Positions 1-8,928 of a DNA stretch of 64,000 nucleotides are shown here, in pieces; within the stretch, counting starts at the first letter, position 1, and each line of letters starts with the position of its first letter. Both the position numbers and the translations under genes were made by a program. The notes beneath the pieces were generated by a model. The model was not told the origin of the DNA, searched no databases, and was given only the letters and a program-made list of their open reading frames with translations. The DNA is from CAVYUC01 sp963783085 (GTDB taxonomy: Bacteria > Bacteroidota > Bacteroidia > Bacteroidales > Prolixibacteraceae). The stretch spans positions 186,001 through 250,000 of the forward strand of contig CAWAMJ010000007.1 of assembly GCA_963783085.1 (NCBI GenBank). Direction: 5' to 3'.

Positions 1-392
1 TTTTGCTTTATGCTGAAGCTTTGAACGAAAACGGCGACCCGGATGCTGCATATACACATCTTCAACGGGTCAGGAACAGAGCATATCACGACGATCCGGA
101 TGGGATTTTAACTGGAGCCAAAACCAAAGAAAACCTGACCGAGTGGATCAGAAGGGAACGCTGGATGGAACTGGTGCACGAAGGCAAACGCTGGTTTGAT
201 CTGGTGCGTTGGGGAATCCTGAAACAACGAATGTTCGAACATGCTGAAAACGAAAGTCAATTCACGGATTCCTTCGAAGCAGCCCAAAAATTGCAAATTA
301 AGGACAACTATAAGGAAGCAATGACGTTAATGCCAATTCCGCAGGCAGAGTTGGATGCTAATCAACTATTGGTACAGAATCCGGGATGGTAA
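1..392 (+). CDS. SusD/RagB-family nutrient-binding outer membrane lipoprotein, C-terminal fragment
   Basis: The reading frame is open at the left edge, so only about the last 130 residues are present and the start lies outside the window. The fragment has the typical SusD C-terminal pattern: an NxxR-type helix (LQRVRNRAY), the IRRERWMELVHEGKRWFDLVRWG block near residues 48-72, and the ending IPQAELDANQLLVQNPGW. SusD proteins are surface lipoproteins that bind glycans and cap a SusC TonB-dependent transporter; that partner should lie just upstream. A strong hairpin terminator follows, and the sulfatase genes downstream suggest a polysaccharide utilisation locus for a sulfated glycan. Confidence 0.93.
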   Translation, partial: LLYAEALNENGDPDAAYTHLQRVRNRAYHDDPDGILTGAKTKENLTEWIRRERWMELVHEGKRWFDLVRWGILKQRMFEHAENESQFTDSFEAAQKLQIKDNYKEAMTLMPIPQAELDANQLLVQNPGW

Positions 393-413
393 TAAAATTT
401 TAGATTTTTGTGG

Positions 414-455
414 AAAAAGTGTAGCTTTCGGGGATTTTCGAAAGCTGCACTTTTT
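414..455 (+). terminator. Rho-independent terminator after the SusD gene
   Basis: The arms AAAAAGTG and AGCTTTCG pair with CGAAAGCT and CACTTTTT around a short GGGATTTT loop, with one T-G mismatch in the stem. The structure ends in a T run and starts about 20 bases after the stop codon. It separates the SusD transcript from the sulfatase genes. Confidence 0.8.
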
Positions 456-496
456 GAAATACAAATTAACACAAATCAAAAGAAGGATTTTAAATC

Positions 497-2122
497 ATGA
501 TGAAACTAAATGTAATTAAACCGGCTGTTTTTCTTGCCGGATTGTTCCTGTTTGGCTGCAGTTCGCAACGGCAAACGGAAGATAATAACCAGCGGCCCAA
601 CATCATTTACATCATGAGTGATGATCATGCTTATCAGGCAATCAGCGCTTATGGGTATGGAATAAATGAAACGCCGAACATCGACCGGCTGGCGGATGAA
701 GGGGCGCTGTTTACCCGTGCGTGCGTTACCAATTCGCTGTGTGCGCCAAGCCGTGCGGTTTTACTTACCGGCAAACATAGTTTTAAAAACGGAAAAGTGG
801 ACAACGTTCAGCCTTTTAACTGGGATCAGGATAATTTTCCGAAACTACTGCAGGCCAACGGTTATCAAACAGCTATGATTGGCAAAATACACCTCGACGG
901 AATTCCGCAGGGATTTGACTATTCAATGGTATTGCCCGGACAGGGAAATTACTATAATCCTGATTTTCTAATCGACGGCAAACGCGTTCGCAAAGAAGGT
1001 TATGTAACTGAAATTATCACTGAAACAGCGCTGGACTGGCTGAAAAACAAACGCGACCAGAACAAACCGTTTTGTTTGCTTTATCATCAAAAAGCGCCAC
1101 ACCGCGAATGGATGCCCGCCGAAAAATATTACAGGCAGTACACAAAAATGAAGTTCAAAGAACCGGAAACGCTGTTCGATGATTACGAGGGTAGGGGAAC
1201 AGCCGCCAAAACGCAGGAAATGAACATTTTGCTGAACCAAAACTGGGCAGGCGATTCTAAAATCTATCCCGATGTAATGGAAAAACTGGGAATTGAAGAA
1301 ACTTCAAATTGGGGAATACGGGCTTTCCAAAACAACACCGGACGAATGAACGAAGCGCAAAAAGCAGCGTGGGATTCGGTTTACCGTCCGTTGAATGAAG
1401 AATTTGAAAAGACGTACCCGTCGATAAAATCGGATGAAAAAGCATTAATGCGCTGGCGATATCAGCGGTACATGCAGGATTACCTGGCTTGCATCGCGTC
1501 GGTGGACGAAGGTGTGGGGCAGTTGCTCGACTACCTCGATGAAGCAGGACTGGCTGATAATACCATAGTGGTTTATACTTCCGATCAGGGATTTTACCTG
1601 GGCGAACACGGCTGGTTCGATAAGCGCTTCATGTATAAGGAATCCTTCCGCACGCCGCTTGTTGTCCGTTATCCGAAAGAAATAAAACCCGGAACCAAAA
1701 TCGACAAGCTGGTTCAGAACCTCGACTTCGCGCCCACTTTCCTCGATTATGCCGGTGTTGAGATTCCTGAAGCCATGCAGGGTGAATCTTTCCGAAACCT
1801 TGCCGGTGGAAAAACAGACCAATTCCGCGATTTTGCCTATTATACCTATTATGAATACCCATCAATCCACATGGTGAAACGGCATTACGGAGTAGCTACC
1901 GAACGTTATAAACTAATGCATTTTTATTACGATATCGATGAATGGGAATTGTACGATTTGGAAAAAGACCCGAATGAAATGCAAAATGTATATGACGATC
2001 CGGCATACGCCGATGTGAGGGAAGAAATGCACGAAAAACTTAAAAATGCAAGGGATTATTACGGCGACAGCGACAAGCTCGACCAAAAATATTTGAACGC
2101 GTACCTTGAATATCAGAAATGA
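497..2122 (+). CDS. S1-family sulfatase lipoprotein
   Basis: A 541-residue sulfatase that would hydrolyse sulfate esters, probably on a polysaccharide or its oligosaccharides, at the cell surface or in the periplasm. A lipoprotein signal is visible, with the lipobox LFGC ending at Cys21. The N-terminal metal site is SDDH near residue 41. The formylglycine motif is CAPSR with Cys82, followed by LLTGK. A second metal/substrate block, TSDQGFYLGEHGWFDKR, lies in the C-terminal half. The C-terminus has the usual WELYDLEKDPNEMQN block. Activity requires an anSME-type maturase, which is not in this window. Two adjacent ATG codons (497 and 500) could start it. The substrate cannot be read from sequence. 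Confidence 0.93.
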   Translation: MMKLNVIKPAVFLAGLFLFGCSSQRQTEDNNQRPNIIYIMSDDHAYQAISAYGYGINETPNIDRLADEGALFTRACVTNSLCAPSRAVLLTGKHSFKNGKVDNVQPFNWDQDNFPKLLQANGYQTAMIGKIHLDGIPQGFDYSMVLPGQGNYYNPDFLIDGKRVRKEGYVTEIITETALDWLKNKRDQNKPFCLLYHQKAPHREWMPAEKYYRQYTKMKFKEPETLFDDYEGRGTAAKTQEMNILLNQNWAGDSKIYPDVMEKLGIEETSNWGIRAFQNNTGRMNEAQKAAWDSVYRPLNEEFEKTYPSIKSDEKALMRWRYQRYMQDYLACIASVDEGVGQLLDYLDEAGLADNTIVVYTSDQGFYLGEHGWFDKRFMYKESFRTPLVVRYPKEIKPGTKIDKLVQNLDFAPTFLDYAGVEIPEAMQGESFRNLAGGKTDQFRDFAYYTYYEYPSIHMVKRHYGVATERYKLMHFYYDIDEWELYDLEKDPNEMQNVYDDPAYADVREEMHEKLKNARDYYGDSDKLDQKYLNAYLEYQK

Positions 2123-2224
2123 AGGTAGATGATATCAGAAATTTAATGGTTTTGTCGGCGACCGCACACCCTGGCAACATCACCCAAAAATAATTGTACA
2201 ACATTGAATTTAAATTTCACAAGC

Positions 2225-3721
2225 ATGAAAAGAACCGGAAAAACAGGCAGCCTGAGAGTTACAATGATAATGGGTTTATTGTTTCTTAATTTAATTTCAT
2301 TGGGGCAAAAACAAAATATCCTGTTAATCATTTCCGATGATTTAAACACACGAATCGGTCCGTACATGGAAATTGACAAGCATACGCCACACCTCGATAA
2401 ATTGGCCCGTCAGGGAGTACAATTTAGTCGTGCTTATTGCCAGTATCCGTTATGCGGCCCTTCGCGGGCATCGATCATGAGCGGTCTTTATCCGGAAACG
2501 AACGGCATTTTGCGGAACATCGATCAGCCGGGAAGTTACCGGAAAGAAACCCCGGCGCTGGCAAATCATCCGTCGATGGCCGGCTTTTTCCGCGAACATG
2601 GTTACTTTACTGCCCGTGTTTCAAAGATTTTTCACATGGGCATTCCGGGAGGTATCGAACGCGGTGAACCGGGTGGCGACGATCCTGATTCGTGGGATTA
2701 TGCATACAACGTGATGGGCCCGGAAACACAAAGTCCGGGAATATTGGAGCTGCTTTCGCCTAAAAACCGGCATTATGGTTCCAACTTCTCACGGCTCATC
2801 CTCGCCGATAGTTTGAAGGTTTTTCAAACCGATTATGTGGCAACCAGCCAGGCAATAGCAATTCTGGAAAACCGTGCCGGAAAAGTGGCTGAAGGAGCGA
2901 CCAATAAAACAAAAATGAAACCGGATGCGCCGTTCTTTTTAGCGGTGGGGCTCGTACGGCCGCATGTACCTTTAATTGCGCCGGAAAGTTGTTTTGCGCA
3001 TTATCCCGAAGATGAAATGGAATTGCCGCCGGTAAAAATTGGCGATAATGTTCCGGAAGAAGCGCTTCGCCGCCAGAATGAAAAAGTATGGGGAATGAAT
3101 GAAGAACAGCAGCGAAAAACCATCGGAGCCTATATGGCCAGCGTCCGTTTTATGGATGAACAGGTTGGAAGGCTGCTGAATACGCTGGATCAGCTAAACC
3201 TGAGGAACGAAACCATCGTTATTTTTATATCGGATCATGGTTATAATTTGGGCGAACACGATTGCTGGTCGAAAGTGAGCTTGTGGGAAGGGAGCGTGCG
3301 TGTGCCGCTGATTATTTCGGTTCCCGGTTATGAAAATACTTATGGAACAACCTGCAAATCCATCACACAATTAATCGATTTATACCCGACATTGACTGAA
3401 CTCTGCGGTTTCTCAAAGGAAAAACCACAAATCCTCCAGGGAAGCAGTCTCGTGAAATACATTAACAACAGCTCGCTATCCGACGAAGACGCCGAGGCTT
3501 TTACGATTACATACGGAGGCGAGGCCGGTTCGTTAATTTCAGGAAACTGGCGCTACAACCGCTGGGGTGAAAATGTGGGCGAAAACAACGAGGAATTATA
3601 TAACCACCAGGCTGATCCGGATGAACTGGAAAATCTGGCTACCAATTCAAAATACCGGGAAACCATCGGTAAAATGCGGGAAAAGTTTGAAAAAGCCCGT
3701 GATAAGGCACGTTCGAAATAG
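2225..3721 (+). CDS. S1-family sulfatase, iduronate-2-sulfatase-like
   Basis: A 498-residue sulfatase. I chose the ATG at 2225 over an in-frame TTG at 2204 because it gives a normal signal peptide: a Lys/Arg-rich start, then MIMGLLFLNLISLG. The metal-binding SDD is at residues 37-39, the formylglycine motif CGPSR at Cys77, and FISDHGYNLGEHDCWSK lies in the distal half. The spacing and the block VGLVRPHVPLIAPE resemble the iduronate-2-sulfatase/choline-sulfatase branch of the family. It is only loosely related to the sulfatase just upstream and probably attacks a different sulfate position on the same glycan (inference). A terminator-like hairpin follows. Confidence 0.92.
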   Translation: MKRTGKTGSLRVTMIMGLLFLNLISLGQKQNILLIISDDLNTRIGPYMEIDKHTPHLDKLARQGVQFSRAYCQYPLCGPSRASIMSGLYPETNGILRNIDQPGSYRKETPALANHPSMAGFFREHGYFTARVSKIFHMGIPGGIERGEPGGDDPDSWDYAYNVMGPETQSPGILELLSPKNRHYGSNFSRLILADSLKVFQTDYVATSQAIAILENRAGKVAEGATNKTKMKPDAPFFLAVGLVRPHVPLIAPESCFAHYPEDEMELPPVKIGDNVPEEALRRQNEKVWGMNEEQQRKTIGAYMASVRFMDEQVGRLLNTLDQLNLRNETIVIFISDHGYNLGEHDCWSKVSLWEGSVRVPLIISVPGYENTYGTTCKSITQLIDLYPTLTELCGFSKEKPQILQGSSLVKYINNSSLSDEDAEAFTITYGGEAGSLISGNWRYNRWGENVGENNEELYNHQADPDELENLATNSKYRETIGKMREKFEKARDKARSK

Positions 3722-3746
3722 GCCCGGTTTTAAATAGTAAATTTTG

Positions 3747-3784
3747 AAAAAAGTGTCCGGAATGAAATTTCAGGCACTTTTTTT
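3747..3784 (+). terminator. Terminator-like hairpin after the second sulfatase
   Basis: AAAAAAGTG pairs with CACTTTTTT around a loop that contains the self-complementary TGAAATTTCA. The T run lies on the 3' arm, so the hairpin could work in both orientations. Confidence 0.6.
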
Positions 3785-3908
3785 ATTGCAAATCCGGAAG
3801 CGACCGAAATGTTTCCATTCCGCAATCCCGGTTATGGTACCCTTCCCGATTTTTTGTATTTTAACGCGCTCAATACATTCAATATTCATCAATCAACTAA
3901 AGTGTATC

Positions 3909-6900
3909 ATGAGTTTCAAGCCGCTGATTATTTCTTTCGTTCTACTTTTTTACTGTTCATTCCTTTCTTTTTCACAGAACAAACCGGAATTTGAAGTGCC
4001 GGAAAGCGATACCGTAATTGTTAATTCCGGAACTGATTTTTTGATCGTATCAAATGTAAACGACGGTGATTTTACCAGTCAGGATTTATCTTTTGAATGT
4101 TCTTCTTCCAACGAATCCATTTTAAAAATTGATTCAGTTTCCTACTCATCCGGCAACAGGTTGGCAATTATTTATATTTCGGAACAGGGAATTTTAGGAA
4201 GTGTAAATGTTACCGTTTCAGTTTCTGATCAGGATGGAACTACTGCAAAAGTTTTTGGTGTAATTGTTTCGGAATACACCAACCATGGGATCAAATTTGA
4301 AATTCACGATGCGGTTTTTTGGCAGGAAGTAGTGCCGCTGAACGAAACTCCGGTTTACGGTTCAGTTATTCAATCCACCAATATGGCCGCGGCTTACAGC
4401 CGGTTAAACTGGAATGAAATTCCGCTGACAGTAAGCGCCGGTTGCAACGATCCGAATTTATGCGACGGACATGATTTCGCCACTGGTTTTCTGGAGGGTT
4501 ATTTAGTGCCGAAAAAGAATGGGAATTATACTTTTTATATGAATGGAGATGGTGATTATGCGCTGTTTTTAAGTTCTGACAAATCCTTTGAAAATGCAGA
4601 AATCATAGCTGCGCAAAGCGATAATCACGGTAAAACCGGGGCAATTTCAGGTGGGCGAAAATCGGATCCCGTGCCGCTCGATTCCGGGAAAGTTTATGCG
4701 ATTTATGCAGTGCAGTGGAACATTCATCAGGAAAACGGCGGCATAAAATGGGAGTTGCCCGGGGAATTCAGCGCAGGGTATATCGATGGTTCTTACCTTT
4801 ATCCGGAATACGATACAAACCGCCCCGCGACTGTTGAAAACATAAGAGTTACTGCAACCGGCGATCGTTTTGTGCGTATCGCCTGGGATAAAAGCAGCGA
4901 CGATCGGAAACTTTCAGGATACAACATTTACCTGAATGGCGTTAAAATGAACTCGGCAATTGTTTCGGACAACGGGTTTTTATTTGAAAACCTCACCCCA
5001 AGCACAAAATATTCCATTGCAGTAACCGCTGTCGATTTGGTAAGGAATGAATCGTTTATACAACATATTGTGAACGTGGAAACATTAGGTCCGGATACCG
5101 TTCCGCCAACGCCGCCCACGATTTTGTCCGCTGAAGTAACTGCTGGTTTGGCTGTGCAGGTTTCGTGGGACGGAGCTGCAGATGCGGAAACCGGCATTTT
5201 CGGTTACAGGATTTACCTTGACGGGAAATTGTACAATACCGACAGCCTTTTCCCCGTAAATTCAGCAATTCTAAAAGTTTTAGCTCCGGCAACGGAATAC
5301 GAAATCCAAATAGAAGCGGTGGATGCCGGAATGAACGTTTCCGCAAAAAGCGAAATATTTAAAATAAAGACTTCTGAATTCGATCCGCAGGATGAAAACC
5401 TCGGAATTCAAACAGGAAAACTGGAATTTTCGGCAAAAGCCATGTCGTATTCCGAAGGAATTGGAATCAACACTGATTATAAAAGTGGCGAAGTTTTTAA
5501 TACAGCACATACAACATTGCTGAACGATTTGCAGCCGGGAGCAATCCGCTGGGGCGCATTAACTGCCAATCCGCTCAATTTTTCAGATTATACCGGGGCC
5601 GGGAAAAGTGTGACAATCGGTAAATTTATCGAACGCTGCAACGAGTTTGGCGCTTTTACCGCCTTTTGCTGCGGCGTGGATAACAACACCGACTGGCGCA
5701 AAAATCCGGATACTTTCCTCCGTTTTTTGGAATACGTTAACGGACCGGACGATACTCCCGGAGGACAATTGCGAACAGCCGAAGGTTATTCAGAACCGTT
5801 TCTAAAAAACAGTCCGGGACTGATTTTTGAATTTGGCAACGAAGTATGGGGCGCCAATGCGCATAATGCACAAATTGGCAGCGACTATAACGCCTACGCC
5901 AAATGGTGCCGCGAAATGGCAACCAAAATGAAAACTTCGCCTTATTTCGATTCAACAAAAATTTACCTGGTTTACAGTTCGCGTTATCCGGGCCGCGAAC
6001 AAAGTTACGGCCTGAATGAAAAAATAATTGATGGTGATAACGGAGAAGTGGACTGGACCGCCCCGTCAGGATATCTTGGTGGAAACCTGAATTATGATCG
6101 CGCACTGCCGCAAGCCAACTCAGAGCTGGATTATTACAATAATGTGCGGAATCTGGCCGACGGTTTTTTGAGCGGCATGATTAATTCACATAAATATGAA
6201 GTGGATAAAACCGGCAGGTTGATGAAAATGTACCTGTATGAATCCAATACAACCACCCCAACTTACAACGGGCGCCTCGGACAGGCGCTGTTAAGCGCCG
6301 ATTATTATCTTTCGGCAATGGAAACGGGAGCGGCAATTCCAACCATTTTCCATCTCACCGGCGGCGAGTGGCGCATTACCGAACCTGAAAACAATTACCG
6401 CAGGCTGCCGCTGTTTATCGCGGCAAAATACATCAACAAATTCTGCAAAGGCGATGTGCTTTATAATACGTACTATTCCAACCGGCAAGGTAAATCGTAC
6501 CAGGGAGCGAAATTTTCAGCCCGGCCCGTCGGAATTCATACATACAGGAGTGAGCAGGGTTATTCCATGGTGCTAATCAGCCGCGATTATGTGAATGATC
6601 ATTATGTACAAGTAGATTTTCCGGATGATTTTGCACATCGTTCAGAAGGAAAAATGTTTGTGATAAACGGAGAAGGTTTCAGTACAAAAAATGCAGTTGC
6701 CGATTCTTCAGCGGTTACAGTCGAAGACGGAATGATAATTAAAGTACCAAAACATTCATTCGTTTTGTTGCATTTTGATGCCGAAAATCAGGAGATGGAA
6801 AAACTGCCGCTGGCTTATTATCCGTATCCGCACATCGAAAAAATTGATATTCCGCAGGGGAATAAAACGTTTACCGAACGTAATGAAACCATCGCATTTT

Positions 6901-7358
6901 CGGCAAAAATCACTCCCGCCGATTCATGGGACCGGCACGTTGTATGGTCGCTGTTGAACAACTCCGGGAATTACAGCCTTACCGAATCAGGAACTTTTTG
7001 TTACGTTTCTTCGGGGAGCCGGTTAAGTAACGAAACGGATTCTCTGATATTACGGGCATCAGGCCGCGACGGAAAAGTATATGACGAAGTGGTTTTATAT
7101 CTCCCGGAAACAGTGGCAGTGGAATTGGTTCCTAGCAAACAGGAGGTAAAAATTTATCCCAATCCGGCTAACGAAATACTGACGGTTGAAACAGCAACAG
7201 ACGATACGTTACAGATTTTCGACATGAATGGCATAAAAGTTCTGGAAAAGGATATAAAAGCCGGGTGTAATCAGGTAGACATAAAACACTTGTCGCAAGG
7301 AATTTACATGATAAATGCAGGTGGAAAATCAGAACCGTTAATCGTAAACAATCAGTAA
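3909..7358 (+). CDS. Secreted multidomain glycoside hydrolase-like protein with T9SS sorting domain
   Basis: Starting at the ATG at 3909 gives a clear signal peptide (LIISFVLLFYCSFLSFSQ) and about 1149 residues; the frame is open further upstream but that part looks non-coding. Visible order: cadherin/Ig-like region (about 28-130), PA14-like domain (190-300), two fibronectin III domains (303-394 and 395-487), an (alpha/beta)8-like catalytic region (about 504-950), an Ig-like region, then a type IX secretion sorting domain (from about 1077, beginning KIYPNPANE). The catalytic region has FEFGNEVWG, a typical acid/base Glu (about E645) of clan GH-A enzymes, and YLYESN (about E778) as candidate nucleophile. 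I cannot assign a GH family. It is probably exported and attached to the surface to attack the glycan served by the neighbouring sulfatases. Confidence 0.85.
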   Translation: MSFKPLIISFVLLFYCSFLSFSQNKPEFEVPESDTVIVNSGTDFLIVSNVNDGDFTSQDLSFECSSSNESILKIDSVSYSSGNRLAIIYISEQGILGSVNVTVSVSDQDGTTAKVFGVIVSEYTNHGIKFEIHDAVFWQEVVPLNETPVYGSVIQSTNMAAAYSRLNWNEIPLTVSAGCNDPNLCDGHDFATGFLEGYLVPKKNGNYTFYMNGDGDYALFLSSDKSFENAEIIAAQSDNHGKTGAISGGRKSDPVPLDSGKVYAIYAVQWNIHQENGGIKWELPGEFSAGYIDGSYLYPEYDTNRPATVENIRVTATGDRFVRIAWDKSSDDRKLSGYNIYLNGVKMNSAIVSDNGFLFENLTPSTKYSIAVTAVDLVRNESFIQHIVNVETLGPDTVPPTPPTILSAEVTAGLAVQVSWDGAADAETGIFGYRIYLDGKLYNTDSLFPVNSAILKVLAPATEYEIQIEAVDAGMNVSAKSEIFKIKTSEFDPQDENLGIQTGKLEFSAKAMSYSEGIGINTDYKSGEVFNTAHTTLLNDLQPGAIRWGALTANPLNFSDYTGAGKSVTIGKFIERCNEFGAFTAFCCGVDNNTDWRKNPDTFLRFLEYVNGPDDTPGGQLRTAEGYSEPFLKNSPGLIFEFGNEVWGANAHNAQIGSDYNAYAKWCREMATKMKTSPYFDSTKIYLVYSSRYPGREQSYGLNEKIIDGDNGEVDWTAPSGYLGGNLNYDRALPQANSELDYYNNVRNLADGFLSGMINSHKYEVDKTGRLMKMYLYESNTTTPTYNGRLGQALLSADYYLSAMETGAAIPTIFHLTGGEWRITEPENNYRRLPLFIAAKYINKFCKGDVLYNTYYSNRQGKSYQGAKFSARPVGIHTYRSEQGYSMVLISRDYVNDHYVQVDFPDDFAHRSEGKMFVINGEGFSTKNAVADSSAVTVEDGMIIKVPKHSFVLLHFDAENQEMEKLPLAYYPYPHIEKIDIPQGNKTFTERNETIAFSAKITPADSWDRHVVWSLLNNSGNYSLTESGTFCYVSSGSRLSNETDSLILRASGRDGKVYDEVVLYLPETVAVELVPSKQEVKIYPNPANEILTVETATDDTLQIFDMNGIKVLEKDIKAGCNQVDIKHLSQGIYMINAGGKSEPLIVNNQ

Positions 7359-7475
7359 AATAATAAGGGTAATGCCACTAAATGATTTTAACTCGTGCCG
7401 GATTTTTCCCGGTTTATCATTGAAAAATCAAAAATAGCAAATCAAATTTTATAAACGAAAATTGAATTAATAGCA

Positions 7476-8531
7476 ATGCAAACTTTACTGGGTATCATTT
7501 TTCATTCAATTGGCGGCTTTGCCTCCGGTAGTTTTTATATGCCTTTCGATAAAGTAAAAGGATGGGCGTGGGAAAGTTACTGGATAATCGGAGGATTGTT
7601 TTCGTGGCTGATTGTTCCGCCGCTGGCAGCATGGATTACTGTGCCGGGTTTTGCTGAAATAATCAGTGCATCGTCTTTTCAGATTTTAACGGTCACCTAT
7701 TTCATGGGTCTGATGTGGGGGATTGGCGGGCTCACTTACGGGCTGGGAATACGTTACCTGGGCATGTCGCTGGGTAATTCCGTTATCCTGGGTTTTACCG
7801 CTGCTTTTGGGGCGCTTGTGCCTTCCGTTTACTACAACATCGTTCCAACCGAAGGCAAAGTTTCGTTTACGGATATGCTTTCCAACCACGGCGGACAATT
7901 GGTTTTACTTGGTGTGGTTTTATGTTTGACCGGAATTGCCGTTTCCGGTAAAGCAGGAATGATGAAGGAAAGTGAACTTTCGGAAGAGGAAAAGAAAAAA
8001 AGTGTAAAAGATTTTGCCATGGTAAAGGGGTTGATCATTGCAGTTATTTCCGGAATTTTGAGCGCCTTTTTTAATTACGGCATCGAAGCCGGAAAACCAT
8101 TGGCAAACGCTGCTGTTACTGCCGGATTTAATCCGTTATTCCAAAACAATGTAACCTTTGTTGTGATACTTTGGGGAGGTTTGACAACCAATTTTATCTG
8201 GACTACCATTCTGAATGTTAAAAACAAAACATATTACGATTATACTGATAAAACAAAACCATTGTTCAACAATTACTTTTTTGCAGCGCTTGCCGGAACA
8301 ACATGGTTCATGCAGTTTTTCTTTTACGGAATGGGTGAAAGCAAACTCGGAAACGGCGCCAGCTCCTGGATCCTGCACATGTCAACCATAATCCTGACTG
8401 CAAACATGTGGGGGTTTTACCGGAAAGAATGGAAAGGTGTTGCACCGAAAACGATGCGCACCATTATCATTGGAATAGCTTTAATTTTGTTATCGGTCGC
8501 AATTGTTGGAATTGGGAATTCAATAAGTTAA
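7476..8531 (+). CDS. rhaT: L-rhamnose:H+ symporter RhaT
   Basis: A 351-residue inner membrane protein with about ten hydrophobic segments and the RhaT signature at the N-terminus (GIIFHSIGGFASGSFYMPF, then WAWESYWIIGG). The family imports L-rhamnose by proton symport. It is the first of four rhamnose genes on this strand (transporter, mutarotase, rhamnosidase, isomerase), so it probably brings in rhamnose released by the GH78 enzyme. The length is normal for the family. Confidence 0.95.
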   Translation: MQTLLGIIFHSIGGFASGSFYMPFDKVKGWAWESYWIIGGLFSWLIVPPLAAWITVPGFAEIISASSFQILTVTYFMGLMWGIGGLTYGLGIRYLGMSLGNSVILGFTAAFGALVPSVYYNIVPTEGKVSFTDMLSNHGGQLVLLGVVLCLTGIAVSGKAGMMKESELSEEEKKKSVKDFAMVKGLIIAVISGILSAFFNYGIEAGKPLANAAVTAGFNPLFQNNVTFVVILWGGLTTNFIWTTILNVKNKTYYDYTDKTKPLFNNYFFAALAGTTWFMQFFFYGMGESKLGNGASSWILHMSTIILTANMWGFYRKEWKGVAPKTMRTIIIGIALILLSVAIVGIGNSIS

Positions 8532-8595
8532 TTTAGTGTTGTTTTTTTGACCTGTTACAGGTTTGCTCAATTAATATCAAAATAACCAGAATCCT

Positions 8596-8910
8596 ATGAA
8601 CCGAAAAGCTTTCAAAATGCACCTCAATCCCGGAATGAAGGAGGAATACAAAAAACGGCACGATGATATATGGCCGGAGTTGAAAAAGTTACTAAAAGAT
8701 ACCGGAATAAGCGAATATTCAATCTTTCTGGATGAGGAAACCAACATACTGTTTGCCTTTCAAAAAGTGAGCGGCGAGAGTGGATCGCAGGATTTGGAGC
8801 AGACCGGAATTGTGCAAAAATGGTGGAAATACATGGCGGATATCATGGAAACAAATTCCGATAATTCGCCGGTAACCACTGAACTCGAAGAAGTTTTTTA
8901 CATGAAATAA
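8596..8910 (+). CDS. rhaM: L-rhamnose mutarotase
   Basis: A 104-residue protein of the RhaM/RhaU family, which interconverts the alpha and beta anomers of L-rhamnose. Family blocks are complete: KRHDDIWPEL with the conserved His near residue 22, YSIFLDEETN, WWKYMADIM, and the ending LEEVFYMK. It lies 18 bases before the GH78 rhamnosidase gene and after rhaT. The retaining or inverting products of rhamnosidases and the isomerase's preference for one anomer explain why it sits here. Confidence 0.95.
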   Translation: MNRKAFKMHLNPGMKEEYKKRHDDIWPELKKLLKDTGISEYSIFLDEETNILFAFQKVSGESGSQDLEQTGIVQKWWKYMADIMETNSDNSPVTTELEEVFYMK

Positions 8911-8928
8911 ATCAACAAATCCAATAAA

